Part shown: piece by piece, positions 11,101 through 22,301 of the stretch | Position numbering within the stretch: the stretch's first letter is position 1 | Layout: every line of letters starts with the position of its first letter | From: Nematostella vectensis | Lineage: Eukaryota; Cnidaria; Anthozoa; Actiniaria; Edwardsiidae | Length of the DNA: 64,000 bases | Assembly: GCF_932526225.1 (NCBI RefSeq) | Contig: NC_064036.1 | Coordinates: 16,576,953 to 16,640,952, forward strand | Reading direction: 5' to 3' | Notes under the pieces: generated by a model | What the model saw: only the letters and a program-made list of their open reading frames with translations | Database searches by the model: none | Told to the model about the DNA's origin: nothing | Translations under genes and position numbers: made by a program

Positions 11101-14100
11101 CCCAGCTATCGGTCTTAAAGAAACTGGCAGAGTTGAACCCCTCCAAAGCTTGCGGACCTGACGGGATGCCAGGCTGGATTCTCAAGGAAAACGCCGACTT
11201 GCTAGCGGAGCCAGATACCGACATTCTTAACTGCTCCTTTAAAGAGGCAAGGCTGCCTCAGTCGTGGAAAGATGCAGACATCGCCCCAGTCCCCAAGCAG
11301 AAACCCGTCCTTGACGTAAACAAACATCTCCGGCCAATTTCTCTGACGCCTGTGCTGTCTAAGCTCGCAGAAGATTACGTAGTCGAGCAGCACCTCAAGC
11401 CTGCCGTCCTGAAAAAGGTCGATGTAAATCAGTTCGGGACTGTACCGGGGTCGAACACGACTCACGTGCTTATTAGCATGCATCATTCTTGGCTAAGTGC
11501 GACGGACGGAAACGGGGCGACAGCCAGGACCATCCTGTTTGATTTCCGCAAGGCCTTTGATCTGATAGATCATCACATCCTTGTGCGAAAGCTGATGACG
11601 TACGACCTACCTAGTACTATAACAGCCTGGATCGTTGACTTCCTCACGTCACGGAGACAGCGCGTCAAACTCTGCCAAGATTGTTATTCAGAGTGGGGCA
11701 CCATTCCATCTGGTGTCCCACAAGAAACGAAGCTGGGTCCGTGGCTGTTCACGATAACGATAAATGATTTATCCATTACTGAGGTGGATTTGTGGAAATA
11801 TGTAGACGATACCACCATCACAGAAGCAATCCACAAGGGCCAGACCAGCAGCAATCTACAACATCTGGTGGACGACTTAGGCAATCAGGTAGCCTCAGAT
11901 AAGTTCGAGTTAAACGAAGCTAAATGCAAAGAGCTCCGAATCTCCTTTGCGCGATCTCCGCCCGTATTCGACCCAATAATGGTTAACAATACTGAGCTGG
12001 AATGCGTTTCACAAGCTAAGATCTTAGGCGTAACCTTTTCGAGTGACCTAAAGTGGAACGCCCACGTAGATGAAGTTATCAAAAAGGTAAATAAGCGTCT
12101 TTACTTTCTACGCCAGCTTAAGCGCGCAAACGTAAAACCAAAGGAGCTCATTCTATTTTATCTAACTTGCATTAGACCATGTACAGAGTACGCATGCGCG
12201 CTATTTCATAATAGTTTGCCCAAGTACCTAGCAGCAGATTTGGAGTCATGTCAGAAGCGTGCGCTTAGAATAATATTTCCAGACGACTCTTATGCACAGG
12301 CATTACTTGCCTCTAATATCACAACACTACATGAAAGACGTGAGGTCGCAACAAACAAACTCTTTAGCGAAGTCATGGCCAGTCCAAACCACAAACTACA
12401 TAGGCTTCTCCCTCAGCAGAACTCTAGAATTAATATTAGGAAGAGGCGGGTCTTTGCTATCAAAGCCAACACGCAACGTTTTGCAAAAAGTTTTTTAATG
12501 TTCAATGCCTCCACTAAATTTTACGACTAGATATTTAATCAACGCAGTATAGATTTGATCAAGCCTGTAATTTTAGATTCATATTTTAGATTTTTAGAAT
12601 TTTTAAGTATTTGACTATTGTAACATAACGCAAAGTTTTGCAAAAAGTTTTTTAATGTTCAATGCCTCAACTAAATTTTACGACTAGATATTTAATCAAC
12701 GCATTATAGATTTGATCAAGCCTGTAATTTTAGATTCATATTTTAGATTTTTAGAATTTTTAAGTATTTGACTATTGTAACATAACGTAATTCAACCTTC
12801 GGGTTGCAAAGTTTTTGAATAAACCTATCTATCTATCTTTTTCGACATACCATAGAACTAAACAAATACGTACTGTGGCAGTAGGTGGAATGACATGTTC
12901 CATCAAGAGGTCCTTGAAATGCCTTTCATCCAGCACTACGCGGTATGAGCCTAGCATGGCAGAAAACATATTTCATGTTCATTAAGACACAAGCTGTTTG
13001 GGTTATTGACTAATAATTGGAATTTGGATACAGGATATTAAAAAAGGACCAGAGAAACAAAATATTGATAGTTCTTATTTTGGGAGATTTTTTTTTATCA
13101 TCGCCTCAGTTATACATACTCCAGAATAGGGAGTTTATATTAAGGATTGGCTAAAGCAAGGAGACATGTCACATGTGACTAAAAGCACCATAGTCTGCCA
13201 AATCTTGCCCAGAGATTGTTGACTGGTTTGTAGCCTACATGCCTTGAGATATCATACCATTTGTTGAAGAACAGATCTGCTTACAAACTCGCATCTCTGC
13301 AGCAAGTCCAACTATTGAACATCTTACATTCATGTTTTTCAGGGACTGTAGAAATAAAAAACGAACCACTATCAATATTCAGGAGTTAGTGAACTGAACA
13401 GGAATTGCCTGGAATATGGCATACCTTGACAGTCTCAGTGATGTCACCTGGGTCACAGGACGTCAGGCTCCCCATCAACACCAGTACCTCCCTGCTAACA
13501 TGACCTGGCATATGCCTACAAAACATGGCAATAAGAAGTGAGTATCCATACAGAAAACTGTGGGAATTCCATATAATGGACAACCCAGAAAGTCACTAGT
13601 TCTGAAGCATATTGATAACACAGCTAAAACAATCTAGGAGCACACTTGTTACAATGTGATGTTTCCATGCGTGGGTTGCCTGACACACTAGCTTGTGGGT
13701 GATATGATACCTCATTGGTATGGGCTTCTCAAGCAAGTGGACCAGGATACAAAGCCAGGTGAGGTCAATTAGGGATGTGTAAGCCTGGCTCTCTACATTG
13801 GGGACAGAGAATCCCTCATCTCTTTCATAAGTCGCACTTCATTAGCCTGCATTAGGGAACATCAAAGAACATTGGCAGACATTGGCCCACGGTGCCATCG
13901 TAAGTGACGGTGCTTACACACTTATTGAGACTCATGATTTGAAACTGTGTTGAGCAGTTGCTGTTAAAACTGATGTATTAAGTCAGTTAAAAATGCATTT
14001 GACCATGTCTGGCGATGTTAATTTGTGCTTTATGTATACAATTTATTTTAATTTTTCAACCTTTTTTTTTTAATTTGGCTGAAGGATTTGAAATCAGGAC

Positions 14101-17100
14101 TTATACAGTAGTCTGTTTTATAGAGAGTGTTAGAGTGTTTCAACAATATCATAGGGGTCACATCTAAAATCTTATTCTATATTTTCTACAATTATCCTCT
14201 GACATCTTCTTAAGAAGAATTCATTTTTTTAGTAAAAAAAATACTTTATTTTGGGGATTATCTGTACTTACTTCAAAGATTGCATTGCCAACACTAGGGC
14301 ATTTTGGAGCGAGGGTTCCCCAACACATGGCTTGCTACAGGCAGACTGGATAGTGCTGATATGATGCTTTGGATTTCCTAAGACAGAGAAAAACATGAAA
14401 TAAAAAGAACCACAAACACACAACACATTCGCATGTATATACAATAGCTAGACCATTTTTAGTACTTTTAGGGGGGGGGGGGGGGTGAAGACATATCTAA
14501 TATTTTTTGGCTGTAGAAAACAGTGAATATATTTTGGTCCTCAAATTCTTACAAACCATATACCTTTTAGTGAATGGGAATGAGAATTCTGTATCCAGGA
14601 AACAGTTCTACTCAATTCTAATCAACAAATAATAATGCACAAGTCACATCATTATCAACAGTGATACTTTACTGAGTTGAAAAGTTACAGTAGTTTTTAC
14701 TTTTAAGTCCCCCCCACACACACACACACACACACACTCCCCATCATGTTTACAGCTGGTTTCTCCTGACAGGTTTGGTAATACAAAGCTACCTAACAAC
14801 ATTCATTATACTGTTGATTGGCTTACCACTCAGTTCAGACAGCTTTTCTGCTCTCTTATTCTTAGTAATGATGAGCCCAAGCTAAAAGATACAAGGCTCT
14901 ATTTAATGTACTAGGAAAATCCCTTCAAATGTTTAATATACACACATATGGTAGTCAAATAGAAAAAAAAGTATTTTTTAGCATGATAATGCTAAATGTG
15001 TTTTTTTACCTCTGATAAAATCTGAACTGATTTTAATTCTCACCTGTGATATAGGATTCTGGTCAAAATACTCTGTTATGAAATTTTCCAATAACTGAAA
15101 AAGAAACCAATAATCCATGACTTCTCGAGGACTAGCAGATAATATTGATGTAAGTTTGATGTAGCAAAATGTTTTTTTTATATCTATATTTTATTAATCT
15201 AGGTTCTATTTCAAGCCATCACTACTAGGTCTCAACAGCCCCATTGATGTAGATGTATTATTTTCTAGTAAAATATTAACCTGTTGTCAAAAAATTTTGA
15301 TAATCAGATTGCAATTAATTCTTGAACTCGCAATTTTCAGAAAATTGCCTTTGCTTGACAATAGGTAGCTACGTTTGACCCCCAGTAAAAAAAAAACGAT
15401 TTTTTATTTTAAATTTTAACTTACCAGTATTATTGAGAAGTGTTAATGAAATTCCCATCATAACTTCAATTTCAGAGAAATAACCTTCAATGTTTATTTA
15501 TCTATTTATTGGGAAATGGCTTAATTTAAAAAAAAAAGAAAATATTTCCACACCTTGGCAGAGCAGGAAAGGCGATTTGGCTTCAAGTCTGCTTCTTCCA
15601 TTGCTTTAGACATGTCAATAATTATGTACAGATGCCGCATCTAAAAAAAAGCATAAAAAATCATATCCATAGTCCTTGGAAAAAGGCTAATTACAAGTAA
15701 GACTTGACAAATGAGTCATAATTATCATTGCATGGTTTTAAGTAGCTTCTGAAACTCATTCTCACCATCCCAAGTCTGACATTCCCTGGTCTTGCTGCGA
15801 CTCTGTGGAGTACAGAAGAAGACCCTGTTACTTATTGTCTCTTTTTGTCCTGTTAGATCTATCCCACATAGAAACAATGCCTGATGGTATACATTTTTCA
15901 GACAAAGACAAAGGGAGAAGACATTGGAGGGGGCACTTTGTGGGTAGTAGGGGGGGGGGCATTTACTTCTCTGTGAACCAAAAACCATGTAAAAAAGGTG
16001 AGTATCTACGACTACACACTGGGTACCCCCCCCCCCCCCCTCTCCTCCCAATCCCCATCATAGGAAATCCTTGGAGACTCCTGTCAAATACAATTGTTTC
16101 ATTTTGTATAAATGTAAAAAACCTTAGGTAGTTTTAGATACAAATAGAACATCAATAGTACCTTTGCCGTTTGCTTCTGTGAACAAGCTCATCCACCAGT
16201 GTTTGTAGTGAGCCTTCATCATCTTCCCGAATTGCTTCCCTGAAAAAGCATTTAGATATTGAATATGGGTATATCTGTATTGTGTAACTAGAGATCTGTG
16301 TGAGGGTATTTGAGGAGACGTCTGTAATAGGGGACTTGCGCTAGGAGATCACATGACCTTTTTGGGTGGCAAATTTAAAACAAAATGATCAAACAAAAAA
16401 ATCAGAAATGACTGCACTGTCATACCAGAGAACGATGAAGAAATAAAATCTTTAAATAAAACTAAACACCTTCTGAGAAAAAGAATTTTTTTCGTAAGCC
16501 CTGAATAAGTTGCTTTTTTTTGCTGTTATTTTGCAGCTAAAAGGCCGAGCGCGCGCTAGTTTGCCACCCAAACAGTAACGTGATCTTATAGTGCAAGTCT
16601 CCTATTAGTGAATCAAGTAGTAAGTCTGATTGGGGTTTCCTTTATTCATGAAAGTTTTCCCAGATAAGCTTCAGCTTCCTAGACAGTATGTATCATGTGT
16701 GAAATAAAAGTTGTCTGTAAGGCAAAAAAAATATCCTAATGATCCCTTAATCCCTAATTAATCCCCTACACCCTCTCCCCTCCAATATTATTAATGGCCG
16801 AACAAAGATGCTTCTAGATTTATTAAATTTATTAAACATGGCCTCAAAATCTTGTTGAAAAGGTTTATGATTGCCCCAGGACTGCCAGAATATCAGAGTA
16901 TAAAAACTTCATTCAGTAAAATTCCCACACCTACACTCACGTGTGTCCATGTGAAGTAGTGTCAGATCAGTATTAAAGATGCAAATATCTAACATCGCCT
17001 TCAACGTGAATTGCCGCTCCCCTAAGCCCTGTTTTTTCTTATACTTACCACGTCTTCTCATATTGACTTAGCCAGCGATAGCCAGATTCATCATCTGGTC

Positions 17101-17116
17101 CTCCGAGATCCGCCAT
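5043..17116 (-). CDS. GTF2H2: General transcription factor IIH subunit 2 (TFIIH p44/Ssl1)
   Basis: p44 is a core TFIIH subunit that binds and stimulates the XPD helicase in nucleotide-excision repair and RNA polymerase II initiation. Seventeen exons join in frame: 17116-17049, 16239-16162, 15802-15766, 15640-15554, 15094-15044, 14881-14827, 14377-14272, 13515-13425, 13345-13258, 12950-12874, 8707-8677, 7924-7879, 7790-7733, 7642-7597, 6919-6808, 6443-6404, 5174-5043. They total 1203 nt (400 residues plus TGA); human p44 is ~395. Features: N-terminal [14 protein letters not shown] domain at ~60-245 ([51 protein letters not shown]); SLIRMGFPQH; a zinc finger at ~286-320 ([17 protein letters not shown], then [12 protein letters not shown]); and a C-terminal C4C4 RING-like motif ([24 protein letters not shown]). 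The start ATG lies in a GATGGCGG context. The last ~14 residues ([14 protein letters not shown]) lie in a repeated motif cluster. Intron 10 holds a CR1 LINE and intron 16 a Mutator-like element; no frame is broken. Confidence 0.95.
5236..6385. mobile_element. Non-autonomous Mutator-like (MULE) element with 10-bp target duplication
   Basis: The two ends are long inverted repeats of ~170 bp, starting GGGTGTCTACAAAACGAAGA and ending with its complement (TCTTCGTTTTGTAGACACCC). The direct repeat ggtgtaagag flanks both sides exactly (5226-5235 and 6386-6395). A 9-10-bp duplication plus long TIRs is typical of the Mutator superfamily. The interior has no transposase. The element lies in the last intron of GTF2H2, its right edge a few bases from the donor of exon 16. 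Confidence 0.8.
7103..7356. mobile_element. MITE with 30-bp inverted ends, TTAA flanks
   Basis: The left end ttaaagccgcatagtcacca and the right end tggtgacaatgcggctttaa are inverted and extend ~30 bp to cttccgg / ccggaag. The outermost TTAA on both sides could be a TTAA target duplication (piggyBac or Kolobok type) or part of the TIR. It lies in intron 15... 14 of GTF2H2 between the exons at 6919 and 7597. Confidence 0.7.
9225..9417. mobile_element. MITE with ACTTAATTTTCGC ends
   Basis: A perfect 13-bp inverted pair (acttaattttcgc at 9225-9237, gcgaaaattaagt at 9405-9417) bounds a segment rich in ttcgcga and cgcgaaatt words. No target duplication is clear. A related ttcgcga-rich stretch occurs at 42100-42155. 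Confidence 0.5.
9430..9468. repeat. Left copy of candidate CR1 target-site duplication
   Basis: The block catagaactaaacaaatacg plus a further ~14 bases recurs at 12849-12886 with about three differences. The two copies bracket the CR1 LINE. The right copy spans the donor of GTF2H2 exon 10, so the duplicated target is the exon 10/intron 10 junction. Confidence 0.6.
9867..12530 (+). pseudogene. CR1-like ORF2: AP endonuclease and reverse transcriptase, frameshifted
   Basis: Three frame blocks form one ORF2. The first (9867-10241) is an exonuclease-endonuclease-phosphatase domain start ([34 protein letters not shown]). The second (10351-11118) has the SDHFSV motif of the endonuclease end and the linker ([10 protein letters not shown]). 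The third (11133-12530, 465 codons) is an intact RT with [44 protein letters not shown] and the catalytic YVDD in WKYVDDTTI. It would copy RNA at a nicked target. Frame breaks near 10241-10351 and 11118-11133 disable it. Confidence 0.85.
12477..12790. repeat. ~158-bp tandem duplication of the CR1 3' end
   Basis: The block starting ttttgcaaaaagttttttaa and running through the stop codon region to attgtaacataacg occurs twice in tandem (about 12477-12634 and 12636-12790), with two or three differences. It covers the last ORF2 codons and the start of the 3' UTR. Confidence 0.85.
12849..12886. repeat. Right copy of candidate CR1 target-site duplication
   Basis: Partner of the copy at 9430-9468. 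It contains the donor of GTF2H2 exon 10 (on the minus strand, CCACA then GTACGT), so the splice site survived because the right copy stayed attached to the exon. Confidence 0.6.
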
Positions 17117-18299
17117 CTTAGAAAAGCGCCTATAGTATGGTCAGCGTACTACACCAATAGAAGTAGGCTTGTACTTCATGTAATCTACCCCCGACTTTGT
17201 CTTCTATCACTGTCCATTGCTATCCGTAGCCTTGTATAGCTCTCGATTGCTATCCTTACCCATCCATTGCGATTTCCATTTACGATTTGTTATTAATGGT
17301 TAAGCTCCCATAAAGCTATGGTGTCTTCGGTGGGACTGGGTTACCTCTGGGGAAACTTCCAAGTCATTGAGAAAAAAAGAACAGCAATATTAAAATTAAA
17401 AGCAAAGGCTTCAAGACATTGAATTTCAAAATTTTGAGCTGACATTTTTAACGATTCAAAAAGCCAGGAAAAAAAGAACAAATTTAGAACTTAGCGTAAG
17501 TTTAAAACAAGAATAAGTTGTCATAAGTTTAGAAATAGTGGCTGGACGGTTCTCAAGACCACGCCACAGCCCGGAGGAAAGACTCTGCCGGCAATGCGAC
17601 TAAAATGAAACAGAAGATGAGTGGAACTTCCTACTTCGAGGTCTCCCATTTATAATAGCCTTAGGAAAGAAATGCTTGATGTCTAAAAAAGGCAATATTA
17701 GATTCCACAACATGGAACAGCTTTTTCATTTACTCTTAAACCCACCAAAAAAGGTGCAAAAGGCTGTTGCAAAGCACATTTGTTGTGTATGTGTACAAGG
17801 AAAGGAAATGCGTAATATAGAAATGTATTGGTTGAAACAACCTATGTAACAAAAGTTTTATGGTACAATGACACACGAATTTTTTCATGTTTATTGTTGT
17901 TATTGGCGAAGAGGTCCAAAATCTTGAAACACCCGGCTAATGAAGACAAGTTGATAGCTATATGCCTTATTTTGCCAGTTGGGGAGGGGGGGGGGGGGTA
18001 ATCAGCTATAAATATTACTGTCGGTTCCGGAAGATGAGAAAATTCCATATCCTCCACATTCCAAGTATAGTAACTTACTACCAAAAAAAATACACGCGAA
18101 CCTGAACAGCTGTATTCCATATTTAAAAAAAAACCTAGAATAGAGAAGTCATCACACCTAAAAGTACCCCACTGCCCAAAGCATCATCGATACGAATGGG
18201 GAAGTTCTTTATATCACCTTGCCCCCTAAGGTACCTTGAGTACCAGAAGCTCCGAGCTCGCGGCGAAAACGATGTTCGCTACGCTCAATTCTTTGTCGC
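17117..18299. other. GTF2H2 5' flank, no gene seen
   Basis: This contains the presumed GTF2H2 promoter (minus strand) and then AT-rich sequence with a poly-G run near 17985. I see no exon with splice sites or a recognisable product. Confidence 0.5.
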
Positions 18300-18679
18300 C
18301 GACAGGAGCAAAAAATGGCAAAATTAAAATTGTAAGGTTTATTTATTAGCTAACATTTTGTTTATATTTTGCCTGGAGGTTCCTTGCATAATATAAAACA
18401 AAATAAGCATTAGTACTTCTTGGTAGATGATCCGTTCTTCAGATAAGATTCCGCAAAGTTTCCTTAAATCATGAAGAATGTAGCAATTTCGCCCAAATTG
18501 CGCAATTTTAGACAAATCAAGAGTCTTACAGTTTGCAATATCTCAAGAACGGATTATTTACAAAAAACTACTAAAGCTTATTTGTTTTATATTACACAAG
18601 GAATATATATTTGAAAAGCAAGCGAATATAAGCTAACACGGCCTTACAATTTGAACTTTGCTATTTTTTGCTCCTGTCG
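18300..18679. mobile_element. Long-foldback MITE, ~380 bp
   Basis: The two halves are inverted copies of each other over ~160 bp, with outer ends cgacaggagcaaaaaat and attttttgctcctgtcg. Flanks are ttgtcgc (18293-18299) and ttgtcgt (18680-18686), a likely 6-7-bp target duplication. No coding content. Confidence 0.7.
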
Positions 18680-19029
18680 TTGTCGTCGTGAAGCTCTGAG
18701 CCTCTGGGACCAGGGTATGCTTTAGGTAGACTTCGCTGTCCTCACCATCATTACCTTCAACAGCATCGTCGTCATCATTATAACTAACGCAGCCATTATT
18801 ATATTTTTCATTTGCAGTACAACGTGTTCCAGTGTTCATCGATACTTTTCATCATTATCTTGCCATTTTATTAGTTATTAAACTAAAAGTACCATCATCC
18901 TGTTATTATCTCCATTTTTTCCCCCTGATATCTGTTTCAAATAGAAACTTAATCAATGAATTAGCTTAATCAATGAATTAGCATACATTTAGCTAAGTAA
19001 AATGTTATAAGAATAAGATGTAAACTCCA

Positions 19030-19152
19030 GGGGCCGGGTTCCTAGAAAGCTGTTAACGCTAACCCAGGGATGAATGCCCTTTTTATCCAATCAAATGTCA
19101 AGATAGCCGTTTGAGCCCTGGGTTAGTGCTAACCTGCTTTCTAGGAACAAGC
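19030..19152. mobile_element. Foldback MITE of the GGGCCGGGTTCCTAGAAAGC family
   Basis: Outer arms ccgggttcctagaaagc / gctttctaggaac and inner arms gctaacccaggg / ccctgggttagtgctaac form an almost continuous palindrome. Ends resemble those of 3397-3535. It lies ~75 bp past the stop codon of the first tetraspanin and could be in its 3' UTR. Confidence 0.65.
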
Positions 19153-19227
19153 TGCAGAGCTTTTCCATGAAAAAAGCTGTAACTCAATTTTGTGCGCCAA
19201 TGACAATAGCGTGTTGAGCCTCGTGAC

Positions 19228-20118
19228 TCAACTAATGGTCACCGGCTGCTCATGTTGGTTATGGAGTTTTGCGTATTTCTGCACTTCGCGGATTTGCGCT
19301 CGGAATGAGAACGCCATGCACGAGCCCACGATAATGAGGATCAGGACAGCAGCAGTGATTCCGACCACGAGATACAGGTTATCCATGATGAAGCTTATCG
19401 CAATCGTCCAGCAGCCCTTGGAGTACACACCCTTCTCCAGCCGCTCAGCGTCGGTTTTCATTCTCCCCGCATCGTAACCGCACTGCCTATTGAGTTGAAT
19501 TGATTCCTTGCAACAAGAAAAGGGCACTCCACAGCTCTCCGATCCGGGAGACGAGCAGTTGAAGTATATATTCGTCTGCCAATCAGTGTATGAATTAACA
19601 CCACAGCATTTCAAGTTTGTTTGAAGCCTGTCAATCAAGAACTGGAAATTTTCTTTATCCGGATCGCGGTAGTGCTTAAGGTCATCTTTCAACTTCTCTA
19701 CCACTTTGTCTTGGTGCATGTAGACCGCGATTCCTGCGCTAACGAGGAAAATAAGACACAGAGTGACCGCCCCTCCGTAGATGGCTAACAAGATGGTGTT
19801 CTCTCTCAAGGCTCCGATACAGCCAACAGTTGCAATCAAGAAAAGTAGAATTCCAACAATCAGAATGACAACCGACGGCTCATAAAGAATGCTATCCAGA
19901 TTCCACGCATTCTTGAACTCGGTCATAAGGTATGAGCCTATGACGAGTATTAACACACCAAAAACCCAAAAGAGCACATTCACGAAGAACAGGATGTACT
20001 TTATGCAAGCAGATGGTGCGTCGGGTCTCGGCGGGGTCCTCAGACGTCGGAGACTTCGGGATGAGAAATTTCGGACTCGGCCATAGCTTCTTTCAGAGAC
20101 TCGCCTTACTCGATCCAT
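19228..20118 (-). CDS. TspanC8-type tetraspanin, intronless
   Basis: A single 296-codon frame encodes a full tetraspanin. Residues ~39-62, 83-107, 111-133 and 247-271 are the four membrane segments. The large extracellular loop carries the signature CCG (LKCCGVNSYTDW), then FNC, ESC, PFSCC, RQCGY and KGC, eight cysteines in total. This places it with the TspanC8 group (TSPAN5/14/15/17/33), known to bind ADAM10 and drive its exit from the ER and surface delivery. The ~38-residue N-terminal tail is Arg/Ser-rich and longer than usual. NCS is a possible glycosylation site. The next gene downstream of it in the array, 1.36 kb away, is a paralogue in the same orientation. Absence of introns suggests retrocopy origin. 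The group is assigned by cysteine pattern; the exact orthologue is not. Confidence 0.93.
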   Translation of the reverse strand: MDRVRRVSERSYGRVRNFSSRSLRRLRTPPRPDAPSACIKYILFFVNVLFWVFGVLILVIGSYLMTEFKNAWNLDSILYEPSVVILIVGILLFLIATVGCIGALRENTILLAIYGGAVTLCLIFLVSAGIAVYMHQDKVVEKLKDDLKHYRDPDKENFQFLIDRLQTNLKCCGVNSYTDWQTNIYFNCSSPGSESCGVPFSCCKESIQLNRQCGYDAGRMKTDAERLEKGVYSKGCWTIAISFIMDNLYLVVGITAAVLILIIVGSCMAFSFRAQIREVQKYAKLHNQHEQPVTIS

Positions 20119-21473
20119 CTCTTTGCCTCAGCTTGGGAAGGGAAACGCTCAACTTAACTTGCAATAACGTAAAGTCTTAACGATGTTTAACGAACGGGTG
20201 TATGCGAAAGTTACTCTGAAATGTTCAACAGATGGGTGTATGTGTGTATGTGTGTGTTCTTTGCGATATTAGTCTCTTAACAACTGTGTTCAAACCACGT
20301 CTTTTAGTGTTGTGTACATATGGTTACCTGCGCAATACTATCATTAGAGCGTTCAGTCGTACCATAAATGCAAATAATCATGATACGCGCTGTGCTTTAT
20401 TCAAATGTAGAACGTTTTGACTGGCAGAATGATAAAACTTCATGTAGATGCGAGCTATACAAAAAATATCATCTAACATAGCTTCATGGTCTTCTAAGTG
20501 ATAACAAAAATGTCACTGAAAAATACACGGAATGCCAGCTGAGTCATTGCATTAATCTCTGCATGAGCATTTATTAGTGCTTCATGATTGACCATTGTAT
20601 TTATGATTATTTAGTTGCTTACGTCACATAAGTTATTTACACTGGTGCCATATTAGTGCCCACAGCAAGAGAGGTATATATGTATCAAGCATTTTCTTTA
20701 TGAAAATTATGGTTATTTTCACCATATCAAATGTTTGGTGTAAAAAATGAAAAAAGGCTATGCTCACTGGGGCTGCACGTTAACACATGCAAGTTGTTAA
20801 TTTCTGCAAATTAGAATACATAAAAGGCTCTGAGAAGAATTTCGTGTTGCTTATAACATGGAGGTAGGAGGAACCACCACACTCTACTTATGACGTGGGT
20901 AAACGTAATAATAATAATAATAGTAGTATCGATCTTTTGTGAACACAAAACATTAAATGCTGAAGTTATGGTGCGACGGATACATTTAACACTTATCCTA
21001 TGTTAAACTAACATTATTTTTCAAATGAGTGATATCTATTTACAGTGGTTGTATATTCTATAAATGCTAAAGTGTGTGTAGATGAATAAGACTGCAGAAA
21101 AATTACGCGTATGTCGTATTTATGTCATGCATGGTAGTTTAAAATCAAAGCGTCTACAAAAATAGTGCACTTGAGATGCGCGGTAAGGTCGGCGTACACT
21201 TGCGATTTTGGATGCAATTTTTGTCGCATCTTTGGCGCGCGCTGCAACTACAAATCGACAATGTAAACGTGATGCAGCTTCGGTGGTTTTTGTCACAAGG
21301 ATGTCGCACTGGTTTCGAACATGCTTAAAACCGGTGCGATATCGTGATTCGACAAAACTCGCCGTGACAAAAATTGCATAAAAAATCGACATTTCGCGGG
21401 TACAACCCGTACCACAGAGCATTGTTGAAGATCATGGTCAGTATAAAGATCAACTATGGCTAAGCTAAGCTAA
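20119..21473. other. Spacer between the tetraspanin paralogues
   Basis: The spacer is AT-rich with a gtatgtgtgt run near 20235 and a (taa)n run near 20910. The 100-codon minus frame at 21120-21422 has no features of a real protein. The promoter of the 19228-20118 gene should be at its left end, and the 3' UTR of the second gene at its right end. Confidence 0.5.
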
Positions 21474-22301
21474 TCAGAAAGTCTGCGTCTTCGCAAATTT
21501 CACTAAAGCATTGACTTGCGCCTTAAGAGTCTGGGCGAGACAAATAGTGGCAAGTTGGAGTATAAGTATGCCAACTCCGATTCCCCCGATAAGGTAGAGA
21601 TTTGTGTTGATCCACGCTATACCTGTCTTGACGCAGCCCTCGGTAAAGATCCCATTCTCCTTGGCTTGAGACGTCGGGACAGAGCGCGCACCGTAACCAC
21701 ACTGCCGATTTTCCTGCAAATCCTTACGGCAACAAGAGTAAGGTACCCCACACCTCTCCCTCGCTGGACCGGAACAGTTAAAATAGATATTCGCATCCCA
21801 ATCATTTAAACCTTGCACTCCACAGCACTGTAGCTCGGTCTGAACTGTATCAATGATCAAATGTAGGTCGCCTTTTGTCGGGTCTCGGTACAACACGATC
21901 GCATCCTTCAACTGCGCAGTGACTTTGGTTTCCAGCACATCCTTGTAGTAGAAGCCTAAACCACCACATACTATCATCCCTGCTAGAATGATTCCACACA
22001 TCCAGATATAAGCCGTTAGCAAGCATCTATTCTCCCTCAAGGCGCCGATGCACCCGAAAATCGTAATGACAAACAGAAGCCCTCCGAGGGCGAGGAAGAT
22101 AACCGCTGGTTGAAAGTTGAGGTCTGCCAATTTCGTGATTTCCTCTTTCATTTCGATAAATATGAAGATGCCGACCGCGAGAATGACAGCGCCGGCGAGC
22201 CAGAATATGACATTTATCGTGAAAAGAGAGTATTTGACGCAAAGAGATGGATCATCAGGCTGGCCCGGCCTTCGACGCCGATTTGGCTGCACTTTAGCCA
22301 T
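21474..22301 (-). CDS. TspanC8-type tetraspanin, intronless paralogue
   Basis: A single 275-codon frame encodes a complete tetraspanin with membrane segments near residues 23-46, 65-87, 92-116 and 232-258. The loop shows LQCCGVQGLNDW, FNCSG, ERCGVPYSCC, RQCGYGA and EGC: again eight cysteines, so TspanC8-like. It shares with its neighbour the pre-loop motif YRDP, the IYFNCS block and GCIGALREN after the second membrane segment. The N-terminus is short and basic (VQPNRRRRPGQPDDP). Tandem, same strand and both intronless, the two genes most simply arose by duplication of an intronless ancestor. ADAM10 regulation is inferred from the family. Confidence 0.93.
   Translation of the reverse strand: MAKVQPNRRRRPGQPDDPSLCVKYSLFTINVIFWLAGAVILAVGIFIFIEMKEEITKLADLNFQPAVIFLALGGLLFVITIFGCIGALRENRCLLTAYIWMCGIILAGMIVCGGLGFYYKDVLETKVTAQLKDAIVLYRDPTKGDLHLIIDTVQTELQCCGVQGLNDWDANIYFNCSGPARERCGVPYSCCRKDLQENRQCGYGARSVPTSQAKENGIFTEGCVKTGIAWINTNLYLIGGIGVGILILQLATICLAQTLKAQVNALVKFAKTQTF

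Larger units (their letters stand above)
9469..12848 (+). mobile_element. CR1-like non-LTR retrotransposon in GTF2H2 intron 10
   Basis: The element lies antisense to GTF2H2 and contains an endonuclease-reverse transcriptase ORF with two frame breaks, then a 3' UTR ending in a tctatctatct microsatellite tail typical of LINE 3' ends. No ORF1 is seen, so the 5' end is probably truncated. Part of the 3' end is tandemly duplicated. A diverged target duplication brackets it. Confidence 0.8.

Noticed and set aside
15725-16131. Overlapping 108-codon frames on both strands
   Set aside because: They cover GTF2H2 exon 3 in the wrong frame and G/C homopolymer runs.
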